Of a stretch of 64,000 bases of DNA, positions 23,207 through 32,754 are shown in pieces (position 1 is the first letter of the stretch; each line of letters begins with the position of its first letter). The position numbers and the translations under genes are program-made. Under the pieces are notes generated by a model. It had not been told where the DNA came from, did no database searches, and saw nothing but the letters and a program-made list of their open reading frames with translations. The DNA is from JBPOHE01 sp052035915 (GTDB lineage: Bacteria > Pseudomonadota > Gammaproteobacteria > Chromatiales > Chromatiaceae): the NCBI GenBank assembly GCA_052035915.1, contig JBPOHE010000033.1:1-64000 (forward strand), read 5' to 3'.

Positions 23207-26200
23207 ATGAAGTTCACCGATCTTTTCATCAAGCGTCCGGTCCTGGCCAGCGTGGTCAGCCTCTTGATCCTGGTGGTGGGCTTGCGGGCCATCTTCAGTC
23301 TCGAGGTGCGCCAGTACCCGGAGACCAAGGACACGGTGGTGACCATCACCACCAACTATCCGGGCGCCAGCAGCGCCATGGTCAAGAGCTTCATCACCAC
23401 CCCCGTCCAACAGTCCGTGGCCGAGGCCGACGGCATCGACTATCTCTTTTCCACCTCGGTGCAGGGCAAATCCACCATCGAGGCGCGGATGCGGCTCAAC
23501 TATGACCCCAAGGCGGCGGTGGCGGAGATCCAGGCCAAGGTGGCGAGCCAACGCCGGGTGCTGCCGGCGGAGGCGGAAGATCCCATCATCGACTCCCGCA
23601 CCGGCGATCCCACCGCGCTCATGTACATGGCCTATTACAGCGAGGCCATGAGCCTGTCCCAGATCACCGACTATCTGCTGCGGGTCGTCCAGCCCCAGCT
23701 CCAGGCCATCCCCGGCGTCGCCAAGGCCCAGCTCATCGGCAACAAGACCTTCGCCATGCGGGTCTGGCTGGATCCCAAACGCCTCTCGGCGCTGGGGGTC
23801 AGCGCCAACGACGTACAGGCGGTGTTGCTGCGCAACAACTACCTCTCCGGGGCCGGCAAGACCAAAGGGGAGTATGTCACCATGGATCTGGCGGCGAATA
23901 CGGATCTGAGCCGGGTGGAAGACTTTCGCAACATGGTCGTGGCCAGCCGCAACGGCATCATGGTGCGGCTGCGGGATATCGCCGAGGTCGAGCTGGGGGC
24001 CGAGGACTATGACACCCTGACCATGTACAAGGGCATCCCTTCCATCTTCGTCGGCATTGAACCGGCGCCGGGTGAAAATCCGCTCGAGGTCGCCAAGCGG
24101 GTACATGAAGTGATGCCGGACATCGAGAGCCAGCTCCCCGCCGGGCTCAAGGTGAGAATCCCTTATGACGCCAGCCTCTTCATCAGCGACTCGATCGCCG
24201 AGGTGTTCCGAACCCTGATCGAGGCGGTGCTCATCGTGTTGGCGGTCATCTTCCTCTCCCTCGGTTCCATGCGCGCGGCCCTCGTGCCCGCGGTGGCGGT
24301 GCCGCTGTCCCTCATCGGCGGCGCGGCGCTCATGTTGTGGCTGGGGTTCTCCATCAACCTGCTTACCCTGCTCGCCATGGTGCTTTCCATCGGGCTGGTG
24401 GTGGATGACGCCATCGTGGTGGTGGAGAACGTCCACCGTCACATCGAGGAAGGGGTGCCCAGGACCCAGGCGGCGCTCCATGGCGCACGGGAGCTGGCGT
24501 TGCCCATCATCGCCATGACCACCACCCTGGTGGCGGTCTATGCCCCGATCGGCTTCATGGGTGGGCTGATCGGCACCCTCTTCACCGAGTTCGCCTTCTC
24601 CCTGGCGGCGGCGGTGCTTATCTCCGGGGTGGTGGCCCTCACCCTGTCGCCCATGATGAGCGGCAAGGTATTGAAGGACTCCAGCCAACCCGGACGCTTC
24701 GAGGCCCTGGTGGAGCGCTTCTTCCGCTGGCTGGCCAACGCCTATCGCCGCAGCCTGCACGGGATGCTGGAGCATGTCTCGGTGGTGCTGGTGTTCGGGC
24801 TGCTGGTGCTGGTCAGCATCTATTTCATGTTCGTCACCACCAAGAAGGAACTGGCCCCCACCGAGGACCAGAGCATGCTTTTCTTCCGCGCCGTGGCGCC
24901 CCAGACCGCCACCGCCGACTACAACGAGATCTATGCCAAACAGGTGCTGAAACTCTTCGAGACCGTTCCCGAATACAGGGAAAGCTTCCTGGTGGTGGGT
25001 TTTCAGGGCGATCCCAGCATCACCTTCGGCGGTTTCCGCATGCCGCCGGTCAGCGAGCGCAAGCGCTCGCAGATGCAGGTCCAACCCGAGGTGCAGACCA
25101 AATTGCAGCAGGTCGCCGGTTTTGATCTCGCCATCTTTCCGCGACCCAGCCTGCCGGGCAGCGGGCGGGGTCTGCCGATGCAATTCGTCATCATCTCGGA
25201 TGCGGATTACAAGGAGATGGACCAGGTGACGGGCAGTCTCATCGGTCGCGCCATGGGGAGCGGCAAGTTCATGTTCCTGCGCAAGGCCATCGACTTCACC
25301 CGCCCCAAGACCACGGTGATGATCGACCGCGACCGCGCCTGGGCCCTCGACATCAGCATGCGCGACATCGGCACCAGCCTGGCGACCCTGCTGGGGGACG
25401 GCTATGTCAACCGCTTCAACCTGGCCGAGCGCAGCTACAAGGTGATGCCCCAGGTGGCGCGGGAGTTTCGCAACGATTACCTGATGCTGGACAACTACTA
25501 TGTCCGCTCCGGTAGCGGTGAACTGGTGCCGCTCAGCGCCCTGGTGCATTTCGAGACCAGCGTCGAGCCGAGCGCCCGTACTCAGTTCCAGCAGCTCAAT
25601 ACCATCGTCGTCGAGGGCCTGATGACGCCCGGGGTGCCCCTGGGCGAGGCCATGTCGACCCTCGAAACCCTGGCCAAGGAGGTCTTTCCCAGCAACTTCC
25701 ACTGGGATTACACCGGCGAGTCGCGCCAGTACGCTCAACAGGGCAGCGCCCTGGTGCTGACCTTCTTCATGTCGCTGTTGGTGATCTATCTGGTGCTGGC
25801 GGCCCAGTTCGAGAGCTGGCGCGATCCGCTGATCATTCTGGTGTCGGTGCCCATGTCCATCGCCGGCGCCCTGGCCTTTCTCACCCTCGGCTTCGCCAGC
25901 ATCAACATCTACACCCAGGTGGGTCTGATCACCCTCATCGGGCTGATCGCCAAGAACGGCATCCTCATCGTCGAGTTCGCCAACCAGCTCCAGTTGCGGG
26001 AGGGGCTGAGCAAGCGCGAGGCGGTCGAGCGGGCCGGGGCCATCCGCCTGCGCCCCATCCTCATGACCACCGTCTCCATGGTGGTCGCCATGGTCCCCCT
26101 GCTCACCGCGAGCGGACCCGGGGCCATGAGCCGCTTCGACATCGGTTTGGTCATCGCCACCGGGCTCGGAATAGGCACCCTGTTCACCCTCTATGTGGTG

Positions 26201-26320
26201 CCGGCGGTCTATGTGCTGCTGGCCCGGACCCATGGGGGGATCCCCCTGGAAGAGGTCGACCACCAGCCGATTCCCGAGACCCAGCCCCTCGTTCCGGTGA
26301 TGGAGGGGGAAGCCGTTTAG
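23207..26320 (+). CDS. RND multidrug efflux permease (HAE-1 type)
   Basis: A 1037-aa inner-membrane proton-driven exporter. It has a first transmembrane helix (VLASVVSLLILVVGLRAIF), a large periplasmic porter loop, six helices, a second loop and six more helices. The proton-relay aspartate pair is visible in helix 4 (GLVVDDAIVVVENVHRH). The C-terminal mirror motif reads GLIAKNGILIVEFANQ. The substrate cannot be read from sequence. It is in one operon with the adaptor. The IS element lies 64 bases downstream. Confidence 0.95.
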   Translation: MKFTDLFIKRPVLASVVSLLILVVGLRAIFSLEVRQYPETKDTVVTITTNYPGASSAMVKSFITTPVQQSVAEADGIDYLFSTSVQGKSTIEARMRLNYDPKAAVAEIQAKVASQRRVLPAEAEDPIIDSRTGDPTALMYMAYYSEAMSLSQITDYLLRVVQPQLQAIPGVAKAQLIGNKTFAMRVWLDPKRLSALGVSANDVQAVLLRNNYLSGAGKTKGEYVTMDLAANTDLSRVEDFRNMVVASRNGIMVRLRDIAEVELGAEDYDTLTMYKGIPSIFVGIEPAPGENPLEVAKRVHEVMPDIESQLPAGLKVRIPYDASLFISDSIAEVFRTLIEAVLIVLAVIFLSLGSMRAALVPAVAVPLSLIGGAALMLWLGFSINLLTLLAMVLSIGLVVDDAIVVVENVHRHIEEGVPRTQAALHGARELALPIIAMTTTLVAVYAPIGFMGGLIGTLFTEFAFSLAAAVLISGVVALTLSPMMSGKVLKDSSQPGRFEALVERFFRWLANAYRRSLHGMLEHVSVVLVFGLLVLVSIYFMFVTTKKELAPTEDQSMLFFRAVAPQTATADYNEIYAKQVLKLFETVPEYRESFLVVGFQGDPSITFGGFRMPPVSERKRSQMQVQPEVQTKLQQVAGFDLAIFPRPSLPGSGRGLPMQFVIISDADYKEMDQVTGSLIGRAMGSGKFMFLRKAIDFTRPKTTVMIDRDRAWALDISMRDIGTSLATLLGDGYVNRFNLAERSYKVMPQVAREFRNDYLMLDNYYVRSGSGELVPLSALVHFETSVEPSARTQFQQLNTIVVEGLMTPGVPLGEAMSTLETLAKEVFPSNFHWDYTGESRQYAQQGSALVLTFFMSLLVIYLVLAAQFESWRDPLIILVSVPMSIAGALAFLTLGFASINIYTQVGLITLIGLIAKNGILIVEFANQLQLREGLSKREAVERAGAIRLRPILMTTVSMVVAMVPLLTASGPGAMSRFDIGLVIATGLGIGTLFTLYVVPAVYVLLARTHGGIPLEEVDHQPIPETQPLVPVMEGEAV

Positions 26321-26384
26321 GCGAACAAGTATTGTGGAAGGCGATGGACGGCTAGGCCGCGTCATGGAAACCCAAATTGTAGGA

Positions 26385-27448
26385 GGCTCAATGTGGATTC
26401 CGGACAGTTCGCCTTATTACGCCACTAGCAGTTCCAAGAGGGGTTTGAGCAACCCTTTACCACGGATGCGGGCGTTATGCACGAACTGAAAGAAGCCCAG
26501 GTACAGCGGCAGTTTTTCTTGCGAGATCCCCCGATGGGGTCGCAACCAGGAACGCAGCCGTGACCAGAAACCCTCGGCGGTGTTGACATGAATTTCATGG
26601 AGGCCATCGCCGTCTTCGTCGCGGGCGTATTCGCCCCGGCTGTGGCACACGGTGTGATGGTCAAAGCCCCATTCCGGTAACCGGTTATAGATATCGTATT
26701 CATCGGTATGCACCCGGGTTCCCGTGGCGATGAACCGCTCGATGAGCGGGCGGATCGTCGCTTGCTGGACATTTTCCAACATCCGAACCACCACCGCACC
26801 GCCCCGCTGGATCATCCCGAAGATCGGGGGCTTTTCCTTCTCCAGAGTCCCTCGTCCCCGCGCGCCCTTCAGCCGGCGCCGACGTCCTCGCCGGCCTTTT
26901 TTTCACCGCGTCCGGATGCCCCTTGTGACCAGCCACCACGTACACCTCGTCGCATTCCACCTCCCCCAACAGGACCGGTTCGGGTTGGCGGGCAACGATC
27001 CCTTCCCGGAGCTGTTCTGTCATCCGCTGTACATCGTTCGAATTCAAGCCCAGTTCGTGGGCAATCTGGGCGTTAGACAGATTCAACCCCATGAAATACA
27101 GACACAAGATCCACACCCGGAGCGGTTGATGATGCCCCGCCAACACCGTACCCGTGAGATCGTCAAAGTGGCGATGGCAACCTTCACAACGATATTTCTG
27201 CCGCGCCGGTTGGGTGGTATCCCGTCCCTGCTTGGTGATCGTCGCCACGCCACAGTGCGGGCAACGGACCCCTTCGGGCCAGCGCAACTGACGGACGGTT
27301 TCGTAGCACTTGGCATCGTCCAACAGGGTCTCAAGGTTGATCATCGTCGGGCCGCCCTTCGATCGTATCGGTTTGGAATCTGTTCAGTGTAGCTCCTTAC
27401 CTCGGTCAGAGCGCCCCAGTTTCACCTGTCCGGAATCCATATTGAGCC
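26385..27448 (-). mobile_element. IS1595-family insertion sequence, 1064 bp
   Basis: The ends are 23-bp terminal inverted repeats at 26385-26407 and 27426-27448, differing at one base (GGCTCAATGTGG versus GGCTCAATATGG). The flanks carry an exact 8-bp duplication, TTGTAGGA, at 26377-26384 and 27449-27456; 8 bp is the duplication length of this family. The transposase on the minus strand is frameshifted. The insertion lies between the RND pump and an AT-rich island and touches an 18-bp palindrome (27450-27467). Confidence 0.95.
26417..27344 (-). pseudogene. IS1595-family transposase, frameshifted at a 7-A run
   Basis: The N-terminal zinc ribbon (CPHCGV, CEGCHRHF), a helix-turn-helix-like part (LNLSNAQIAHELGLNSNDVQRM) and the first catalytic aspartate region (ECDEVYVVAGHKG) are in one frame. 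The rest lies in the next frame and ends at 26417 (second aspartate VHTDEYDIY, then HVNTAEGFWSRLRSWLRPHRG). The frames meet at seven A residues (T7 on the plus strand, 26897-26903). Removing one A restores a continuous family-like protein through KKGRRGRRRR and the GRGTLEKEKPPIFGMIQRG segment. It could be a mutation, a sequencing error or a slippage site. Confidence 0.9.
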
Positions 27449-27449
27449 T

Positions 27450-27467
27450 TGTAGGAATATTCCTACA
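27450..27467. promoter_or_regulatory. 18-bp perfect palindrome at the IS target
   Basis: TGTAGGAATATTCCTACA reads the same on both strands. The IS target duplication TTGTAGGA covers its left part, so the element inserted into this site. A further half-site TTCCTACA lies at about 27481. It may be the operator of a lost or unrecognised regulator, or simply a preferred target for insertion. Confidence 0.6.
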
Positions 27468-27903
27468 TAAAATGAGCGGATTTCCTACAGATTTCCCATT
27501 AGGTTCTGAGGTAATATCGCCTTGTCTAGGTAGACTATGGAGACGGCTAAACGAGAATAAAGCTTGAATTGATGCGCGTGAAATATGCGTGATTTCGGGT
27601 GCTGAGAGAGAAATTCTTGCGCCATCACTGGATATCACGCCGCCTGAAGAAAGTTCGATGATGGAATCCACTACCAAGCCAGAAAGCTGTATGACTAAGT
27701 CAAGCAAGAACACTTTGTATCGTGGAGCATAGTGTATATCCCTCAATCTATTCCAGATCGGGCCTCGCTGTTTAATGTTTGAGGGACGTTTCTCATTTTT
27801 TCGATTTGTTAATCACTGGGAATACATCTGCCCTGCCTGTCTCACAGTATTTGTTGCTAGTAATGCAAATCTACATAATCATAAAACTCAAGAGGAAAGA
27901 CTT
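27468..27903. other. AT-richer gap with no supported gene
   Basis: This stretch of 436 bases starts the AT-richer region. A minus-strand open frame at 27384-27746 crosses the IS end and has no family features. A short plus-strand frame ends at about 27732 with a hydrophilic tail (PPEESSMMESTTKPES) that could be the remnant of a gene cut by the IS, but it has no recognisable start. I see no RNA gene. Confidence 0.4.
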
Positions 27904-28749
27904 ATGGCTATCAAGATAATCCATATCTCAGACACGCATATTGGTTCCGTTGAGTCTGCCTATGAGGGCAAGGATTGTGAACAAGTGTTCCGAGAGACCG
28001 TAAAGAAAATAATTGATTTCAAGAACAAGGATCAACTTGATCCCAGTCAAATAGGGATGAAGTATGTGGTTGTACATACCGGGGATATTGTTGATAACGC
28101 AAATGATGATAAGTACCCTGTTGCTCAAGAGATTCTGCAAGGGTTAGTCGATGAGGGCTTTGAGCTGTTTATTGTGAATGGAAATCATGACCTTGGAAGT
28201 GGAACAAAAGGTGATTATGAGTTTGTTCGGAAATTCTGGAATGCTTTTATGGTAAGGTTTGTTAAAGTGAAGGATTCAATACCCACATTTCCAGTTCTAA
28301 AATTAGTTGATAATGTGGCATTTGTTGGACTGAACTCTATGGAGGGTGAATTTCATGACAATGGAGGATCTACTTTAGCAGACGGAAGCCTGGGAGATCT
28401 CCAAAGAGATAGACTAGAAGAAATGTTGTCCGATCTTCAGGTGAGGAAAAATCAGGGAGAGATAGATCATATCGTTGTTTGCTTGCATCATCATCCTTTT
28501 GAAACATGGCTTAACTTTGGGCATGCCCTTAATGATAGATCGAAACTCGAGAAAATACTAGAAAAGTATGATGTAAGGGTTTTGCTGTTTGGCCATAAAC
28601 ATGAGGGTTACAAGAGTGGTAATTACAAAAAATGGAATATTCCATATTGCTATGACGGCAGTTCAACCACGGGGAAAAGGGAGCCGTATGCCACGCCTCC
28701 CCGAGTGATTGATCTTTCGGTAATCTTTTCCGCCAGCAAGATTATCTGA
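27904..28749 (+). CDS. Metallophosphoesterase (calcineurin-like)
   Basis: A 281-aa binuclear-metal phosphoesterase. The ordered motifs are ISDTHIG near residue 8, GDIVDN near 62, NGNHD near 93, CLHHHP near 196 and GHKHEG near 233, matching the class III phosphodiesterase/CpdA-like pattern. The substrate cannot be read. The start at 27904 (MAIKIIHISDTHIG) follows GAGGAAAG; an in-frame ATG at 27775 would add an unlikely N-terminal tail. Base composition is clearly AT-richer than the dsr region, suggesting acquisition. It is first of three plus-strand genes of the island-like stretch. Confidence 0.9.
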   Translation: MAIKIIHISDTHIGSVESAYEGKDCEQVFRETVKKIIDFKNKDQLDPSQIGMKYVVVHTGDIVDNANDDKYPVAQEILQGLVDEGFELFIVNGNHDLGSGTKGDYEFVRKFWNAFMVRFVKVKDSIPTFPVLKLVDNVAFVGLNSMEGEFHDNGGSTLADGSLGDLQRDRLEEMLSDLQVRKNQGEIDHIVVCLHHHPFETWLNFGHALNDRSKLEKILEKYDVRVLLFGHKHEGYKSGNYKKWNIPYCYDGSSTTGKREPYATPPRVIDLSVIFSASKII

Positions 28750-28897
28750 GCACTTCAGCCTTCTGATGACGCAATCAGATCAGAGAAACAGACAGTTCCA
28801 GCTACTGATTTGATATGCGAACATACGCTTATGGTCTTCCGCTAGACGTGGTTGCTAGAAGTAACCCTGAGGAATGAGGAAGTAGGAGATCGGAATC

Positions 28898-30034
28898 ATG
28901 AACTTGACTAGAAAAGATATCGTTCGCTTGGAGTTTGACCCCACACTCGACAACTTGGATAAAGACAAAAAAATTCGGGATGGCTTGTCCGTTGTGACGC
29001 AGATCGGGAATACTCTCTGGGTCGCCAATGATGAAGCTATTAGTCTGGAACGGCTTTCCAATGCCCAAGACGATAGTAATGGTAACTACCACCATTATAG
29101 CCAACACAAACAGTTCCGTCTCGACACGTATATCAATCTTCCGGTGCCGCCGCCAACGAATTCCATGAACTTTGAGGAAGCGGATATAGAAGGATTAGAC
29201 TATGAAAACGGCTACCTATGGTTGGTAGGTTCGCACAGTCTTAAGCGTAAGCAACCTAAAAAATCTAAGGATGGGCTTGACAAGATCGGTAAGCAGTTAG
29301 AGAAAGTGACTAGTGACGGGAACCGCTACCTTCTGGCCCGCATCCCGATTGTAGAGAGAGAGGGAATCTATACCTTGGAAAAAGAATATACACAGAACGG
29401 GAAAACGCGCATCGCTGCTCAACTACGTGGTAACGCCAAGGGCAGCGAGTTGACTGAGGCATTGAAAGATGACGAACACCTAAAAGCTTTCCTCGGAATC
29501 CCTGGTAAGGATAATGGGTTCGATATTGAAGGGTTGGCCGTGGCTGGCGAGCGTCTTTTCATCGGGCTGCGTGGCCCTGTCCTGCGCGGTTGGGCGGTAA
29601 TCCTGGAAGTGGAGTTGATGGAGGAAACCGGCAATCCATCTATTCTGAGGTTAAAGCCAACTGGAACGGAAAATTGCTTATATCGAAAGCATTTTCTCCC
29701 CTTGGGTGGTCTTGGTATCCGTGATCTCTGCTCTCATGGAACCGACCTTCTGATCTTGGCGGGTCCGACAATGGATCTTGATGGCCCGGTAAATATCTTC
29801 CGTTGGCGAAGTATATTGTTGTCGCGAGAAGAGCCTAATGTACTGGCTAACGAATTGGTACTACTTGGGCCTGTTCCTTACGGCCAAGGCGATGACCACG
29901 CCGAAGGCTTGACCCTGTTTTCGCAGATCAATGATGGCTCCGAAAAAGTACTTGTAGTTTACGATTCTGCGTCTGATGATCGCAAGAAGGGAGGAAATGA
30001 CGCCATCGACGCCGATGTTTTCCTCCTACCCTAA
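28898..30034 (+). CDS. DUF3616 family protein
   Basis: A 378-aa protein assigned to the DUF3616 family, whose function is unknown. It has repeated strand-like segments of propeller type: SVVTQIGNTLWVANDEA, DIEGLDYENGYLWLVG and FDIEGLAVAGERLFIGLRGP, where the DIEGL motif recurs. No signal peptide is present, so it is probably cytoplasmic. It is preceded by AGTAGGAGATCGGA as a ribosome site. It lies 148 bases after the phosphoesterase and 43 before the hydrolase; the three may form one unit. Confidence 0.8.
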   Translation: MNLTRKDIVRLEFDPTLDNLDKDKKIRDGLSVVTQIGNTLWVANDEAISLERLSNAQDDSNGNYHHYSQHKQFRLDTYINLPVPPPTNSMNFEEADIEGLDYENGYLWLVGSHSLKRKQPKKSKDGLDKIGKQLEKVTSDGNRYLLARIPIVEREGIYTLEKEYTQNGKTRIAAQLRGNAKGSELTEALKDDEHLKAFLGIPGKDNGFDIEGLAVAGERLFIGLRGPVLRGWAVILEVELMEETGNPSILRLKPTGTENCLYRKHFLPLGGLGIRDLCSHGTDLLILAGPTMDLDGPVNIFRWRSILLSREEPNVLANELVLLGPVPYGQGDDHAEGLTLFSQINDGSEKVLVVYDSASDDRKKGGNDAIDADVFLLP

Positions 30035-30077
30035 TGTTGTCTGACGTAAAATAATTCAATCTTGTAAGGAGCCCTTC

Positions 30078-31004
30078 ATGGGAAAAGTCATCATCGGTAT
30101 TCACGGTTTGAGCAACAAACCGCCACGGGACTTGCATCGGGAGGGTTGGATCAAGGCCATACGGGAGGGGCTGGCGAAGAACGGCAACCTAGTCGACGCC
30201 CAATTCGACTTCGTCGACGTCTATTGGGCTGATCTCATGTATCGATATCCACTGCACCAAGATGTCAATTTCCGCAGTGATGCCCTTTATGATACCGAGC
30301 CCTATGTGGAGGCTGCACCTGGGGCCTTGAGAGAATACAAGGATAAGTGGGTGGATAGTATGCGGGCTGATCTTTTGTCCGTTGTCGGGAGTGCCGCCGA
30401 TGCGGTCAAAGGGGCATTCGGTTTCGATCGCTTTGCGGATGCCATCTTGGAGCGCCATCTGAAGGATTTGGGGGAATACTATAGCCCCCAGCGTCAAATC
30501 CGGGATCGTACAGGGGCCATCCGACCTGTGCGCGATGTGCTGCGGGATGAATTGAAAAACGCCATCTTACAATGTCGTGATCGGGAAATCCTGCTTATCG
30601 CCCACTCCATGGGAACCATCATAGCCTATGACGTGTTACGTGATCTGGGCCGCCAACCAGGTAGTCCCACGGTCCCCTTCCTGCTCACCATAGGATCGCC
30701 CTTGGGTCTTCCTCATGTGAAACTCAAGATCCAAGGGGAGCGCAGCTACGATCCGCACGAACCAGTGCGAACTCCGAGTTTGGTCACCAAAAGCTGGTGG
30801 AACTGCGCGGATCGGAAGGATGTAGTGGCCGTAGATACCCATCTTGCCGACGACTACGGGCCCAATGCCACTGGGGTGCAGGTGGTGGACGATCTGATCC
30901 TCAACGACTATGTGAATCCCGAGGGCAAACCCAACCATCACAAGCACTTCGGTTACCTGCGGGCACCTGAGGTATCAGGATATATCCGCGATTTTCTGCG
31001 CTGA
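30078..31004 (+). CDS. Alpha/beta hydrolase
   Basis: A 308-aa cytoplasmic hydrolase. An early strand with the oxyanion-type motif (IIGIHGLSNKPP) and the nucleophile elbow AHSMG (LLIAHSMGTIIAYDVL), followed by GSPLG, are visible. A late histidine, perhaps in HHKHFGYL, could complete the triad. This is the pattern of lipase/PGAP1-like hydrolases; the substrate is unknown. The ribosome site AAGGAG precedes the ATG at 30078. Its GC content is between the island genes and the chromosome. Confidence 0.85.
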   Translation: MGKVIIGIHGLSNKPPRDLHREGWIKAIREGLAKNGNLVDAQFDFVDVYWADLMYRYPLHQDVNFRSDALYDTEPYVEAAPGALREYKDKWVDSMRADLLSVVGSAADAVKGAFGFDRFADAILERHLKDLGEYYSPQRQIRDRTGAIRPVRDVLRDELKNAILQCRDREILLIAHSMGTIIAYDVLRDLGRQPGSPTVPFLLTIGSPLGLPHVKLKIQGERSYDPHEPVRTPSLVTKSWWNCADRKDVVAVDTHLADDYGPNATGVQVVDDLILNDYVNPEGKPNHHKHFGYLRAPEVSGYIRDFLR

Positions 31005-31090
31005 CGCCAATTCCTGTTCGGTTCTCCCTCATCGGTGGGTGAGGGGCTGCGGCATGAACCCGTTTTGCCGTTAGGGCCGTAGGGCCGTAG

Positions 31091-31116
31091 GTGCGATTAG
31101 CGTAGCCTAATCGCAC
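31091..31116. repeat. GTGCGATTA hairpin repeat
   Basis: GTGCGATTA, 8-base loop, TAATCGCAC gives a perfect 9-bp stem. It is preceded by a tandem of the octamer GGGCCGTA (about 31075-31090). This is a widespread type of bacterial extragenic palindrome. It lies just past the alpha/beta hydrolase and before the integrase remnant. Confidence 0.75.
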
Positions 31117-31139
31117 GCATGTTATTGCAACCACCGATT

Positions 31140-31548
31140 CAGGCTAAGATTGGTTATCGTTACGCCCATCGTGTCAATAATCGCTGCAATTTGATGGCAT
31201 GGTCGAATATCCGCTGTACCCAGCGCAGAATGTCATTAGCCATGCTGGGAGCGCCGCGCTTGACGATGCCTTGGATCATGGCGTCGATATGTGGCGGCGG
31301 GTTCTCGCTTCCGCTCCTGTTTCTCGGCGGCCACCACATCGTGTCTCATGGCTACCTGAATGCGTAACGTTTTGGCGGCCTCTCTGGCATCTGCTCATGA
31401 TGCGCGGCTGCCCCACGAAGCGATAGCGGAACCGCCATACCAGAATCGCGAAGTTTTCCCGGTAACTCAGGTACAGCCCGTCGCCGTCGCCTTTCAGCTC
31501 GAATCGTTCTCCAGCCTTGATCCAGTTACGAATATACAGGTCCGTCAT
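31140..31548 (-). pseudogene. Decayed tyrosine integrase (P4-type)
   Basis: From 31548 the minus strand encodes MTDLYIRNWIKAGERFEL, then GDGDGLYLSYRENFAILVWRFRYRF, the pattern of the N-terminal arm-DNA-binding domain (DUF4102) of P4-like integrases. After this the frame breaks. Further on, another frame reads HIDAMIQG and then MANDILRWVQRIFDHAIK, typical of the integrase core-binding region. The catalytic domain is missing. The remnant suggests that the preceding AT-richer genes arrived on an integrative element. Confidence 0.75.
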
Positions 31549-31733
31549 GGTGCCCATGCCGTGCTCCAGGGTTGGCGCCACCAAAACCCGGCCTTCCGGA
31601 TCGATTGGTGCACCTGGTGGTGCACGCCGAGCAGGCGCTTCAGTGACACGACAAGCAACGCCAAGAAACAAAAAAGCCGCGTGGTTGGCGGCTTTACATG
31701 GGGTATTTCGATCTGGCGCAACGGGGTGAATGG

Positions 31734-32600
31734 TTATTCCACGTTCTGTATCTGTTCCCGCATCTGCTCGATCATCACCTTCATCTCCACCGCGGTGCGG
31801 GTGAGCTCGAAGTCGACGGATTTGGAAGAAAGGGTGTTGGCCTCCCGGTTGAGTTCCTGCATGAGGAAATCCAGGCGACGGCCGACCGGCTCGCGATGGC
31901 GCAGCACCTGTTCGACCTCGCCCAGGTGGGAGGTCAGTCGGTCCATCTCTTCGTCGACATCCATGCGTTGGGCGAGTAAGGCGATCTCTTGTTCCAACCG
32001 GGTCTCATCGAGTTCGCTCAGGAGTTCCTGCAGACGGTTGCGCAGCCGCAGGCGTTGATCGGCGATGACCTGGGGCATCCTGACCCTGGCCTGGGCTACC
32101 AGGACCCGCATATTGGCGCAACGCTGGGCGATGACCTCGACCAGACGTTGACCCTCCCGCCGTCGTCCGGTCACCAGTTGATCGATGGCCTCTTCGAGCA
32201 GATCGGTGGCCTGGGCCTGTACCGGGGTGAGATCCCGTTCCTGTACCTCGATGACCCCGGGCCAGCGGAGTACGTCCCAAGGCGACGGCTGTTCCAGGCT
32301 GGTCATCATCTCGGCCAGACGCTGACTGGCACCGAGGAGTTGGTTGGCCAATCGCTCATTGATGGTGACATGACCGAGGGCGTCCAGCTTCGGCTTGTAA
32401 CGCAGGGCGCAGTCGATCTTGCCCCGACTGAGACGGGCGGCGAGTCGCTCGCGTACCAGGGGCTCCAGGGAGCGCAGTTCTTCCGGCAGGCGTACCCCCA
32501 CCTCGAGGTAGCGGTGATTCACGGACCGGATTTCCCAAGCCAGTTCGCCCAATTCCCCCCGATATTCACAGCGGGCGAAGGCCGTCATGCTGCAGATCAT
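31734..32600 (-). CDS. yicC: YicC-family endoribonuclease
   Basis: A 288-aa protein of the YicC/YloC family, a conserved endoribonuclease group. The N-terminus MICSMTAFARCEYRGELGEL matches the family start (normally MIRSMTAFAR). The C-terminus contains the conserved MKVMIEQMREQIQNVE. The start is set at 32600 rather than the upstream frame opening at 32648. It is divergent from the kinase-phosphatase pair; yicC next to rph is a common gammaproteobacterial arrangement, with rph following that pair here. Confidence 0.93.
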   Translation of the reverse strand: MICSMTAFARCEYRGELGELAWEIRSVNHRYLEVGVRLPEELRSLEPLVRERLAARLSRGKIDCALRYKPKLDALGHVTINERLANQLLGASQRLAEMMTSLEQPSPWDVLRWPGVIEVQERDLTPVQAQATDLLEEAIDQLVTGRRREGQRLVEVIAQRCANMRVLVAQARVRMPQVIADQRLRLRNRLQELLSELDETRLEQEIALLAQRMDVDEEMDRLTSHLGEVEQVLRHREPVGRRLDFLMQELNREANTLSSKSVDFELTRTAVEMKVMIEQMREQIQNVE

Positions 32601-32754
32601 TGTTTTCAACTCGTGCCTTGAAGGATCCTTACAGCGCATCCCAACCATTTTTTGGCCCAGACGCGTAAGGAATAGATGCGAAGTCTCTCTATGTTTGTAT
32701 CATAACCGCGACCTTTTCCTGTTGCAGCCGAGACTTCATTCAACCGCGTCCACC

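Noticed and set aside
27384..27746. Minus-strand 120-residue open frame across the right end of the IS
   Set aside because: It crosses the inverted repeat and target duplication, so it arose by the insertion; no family features.
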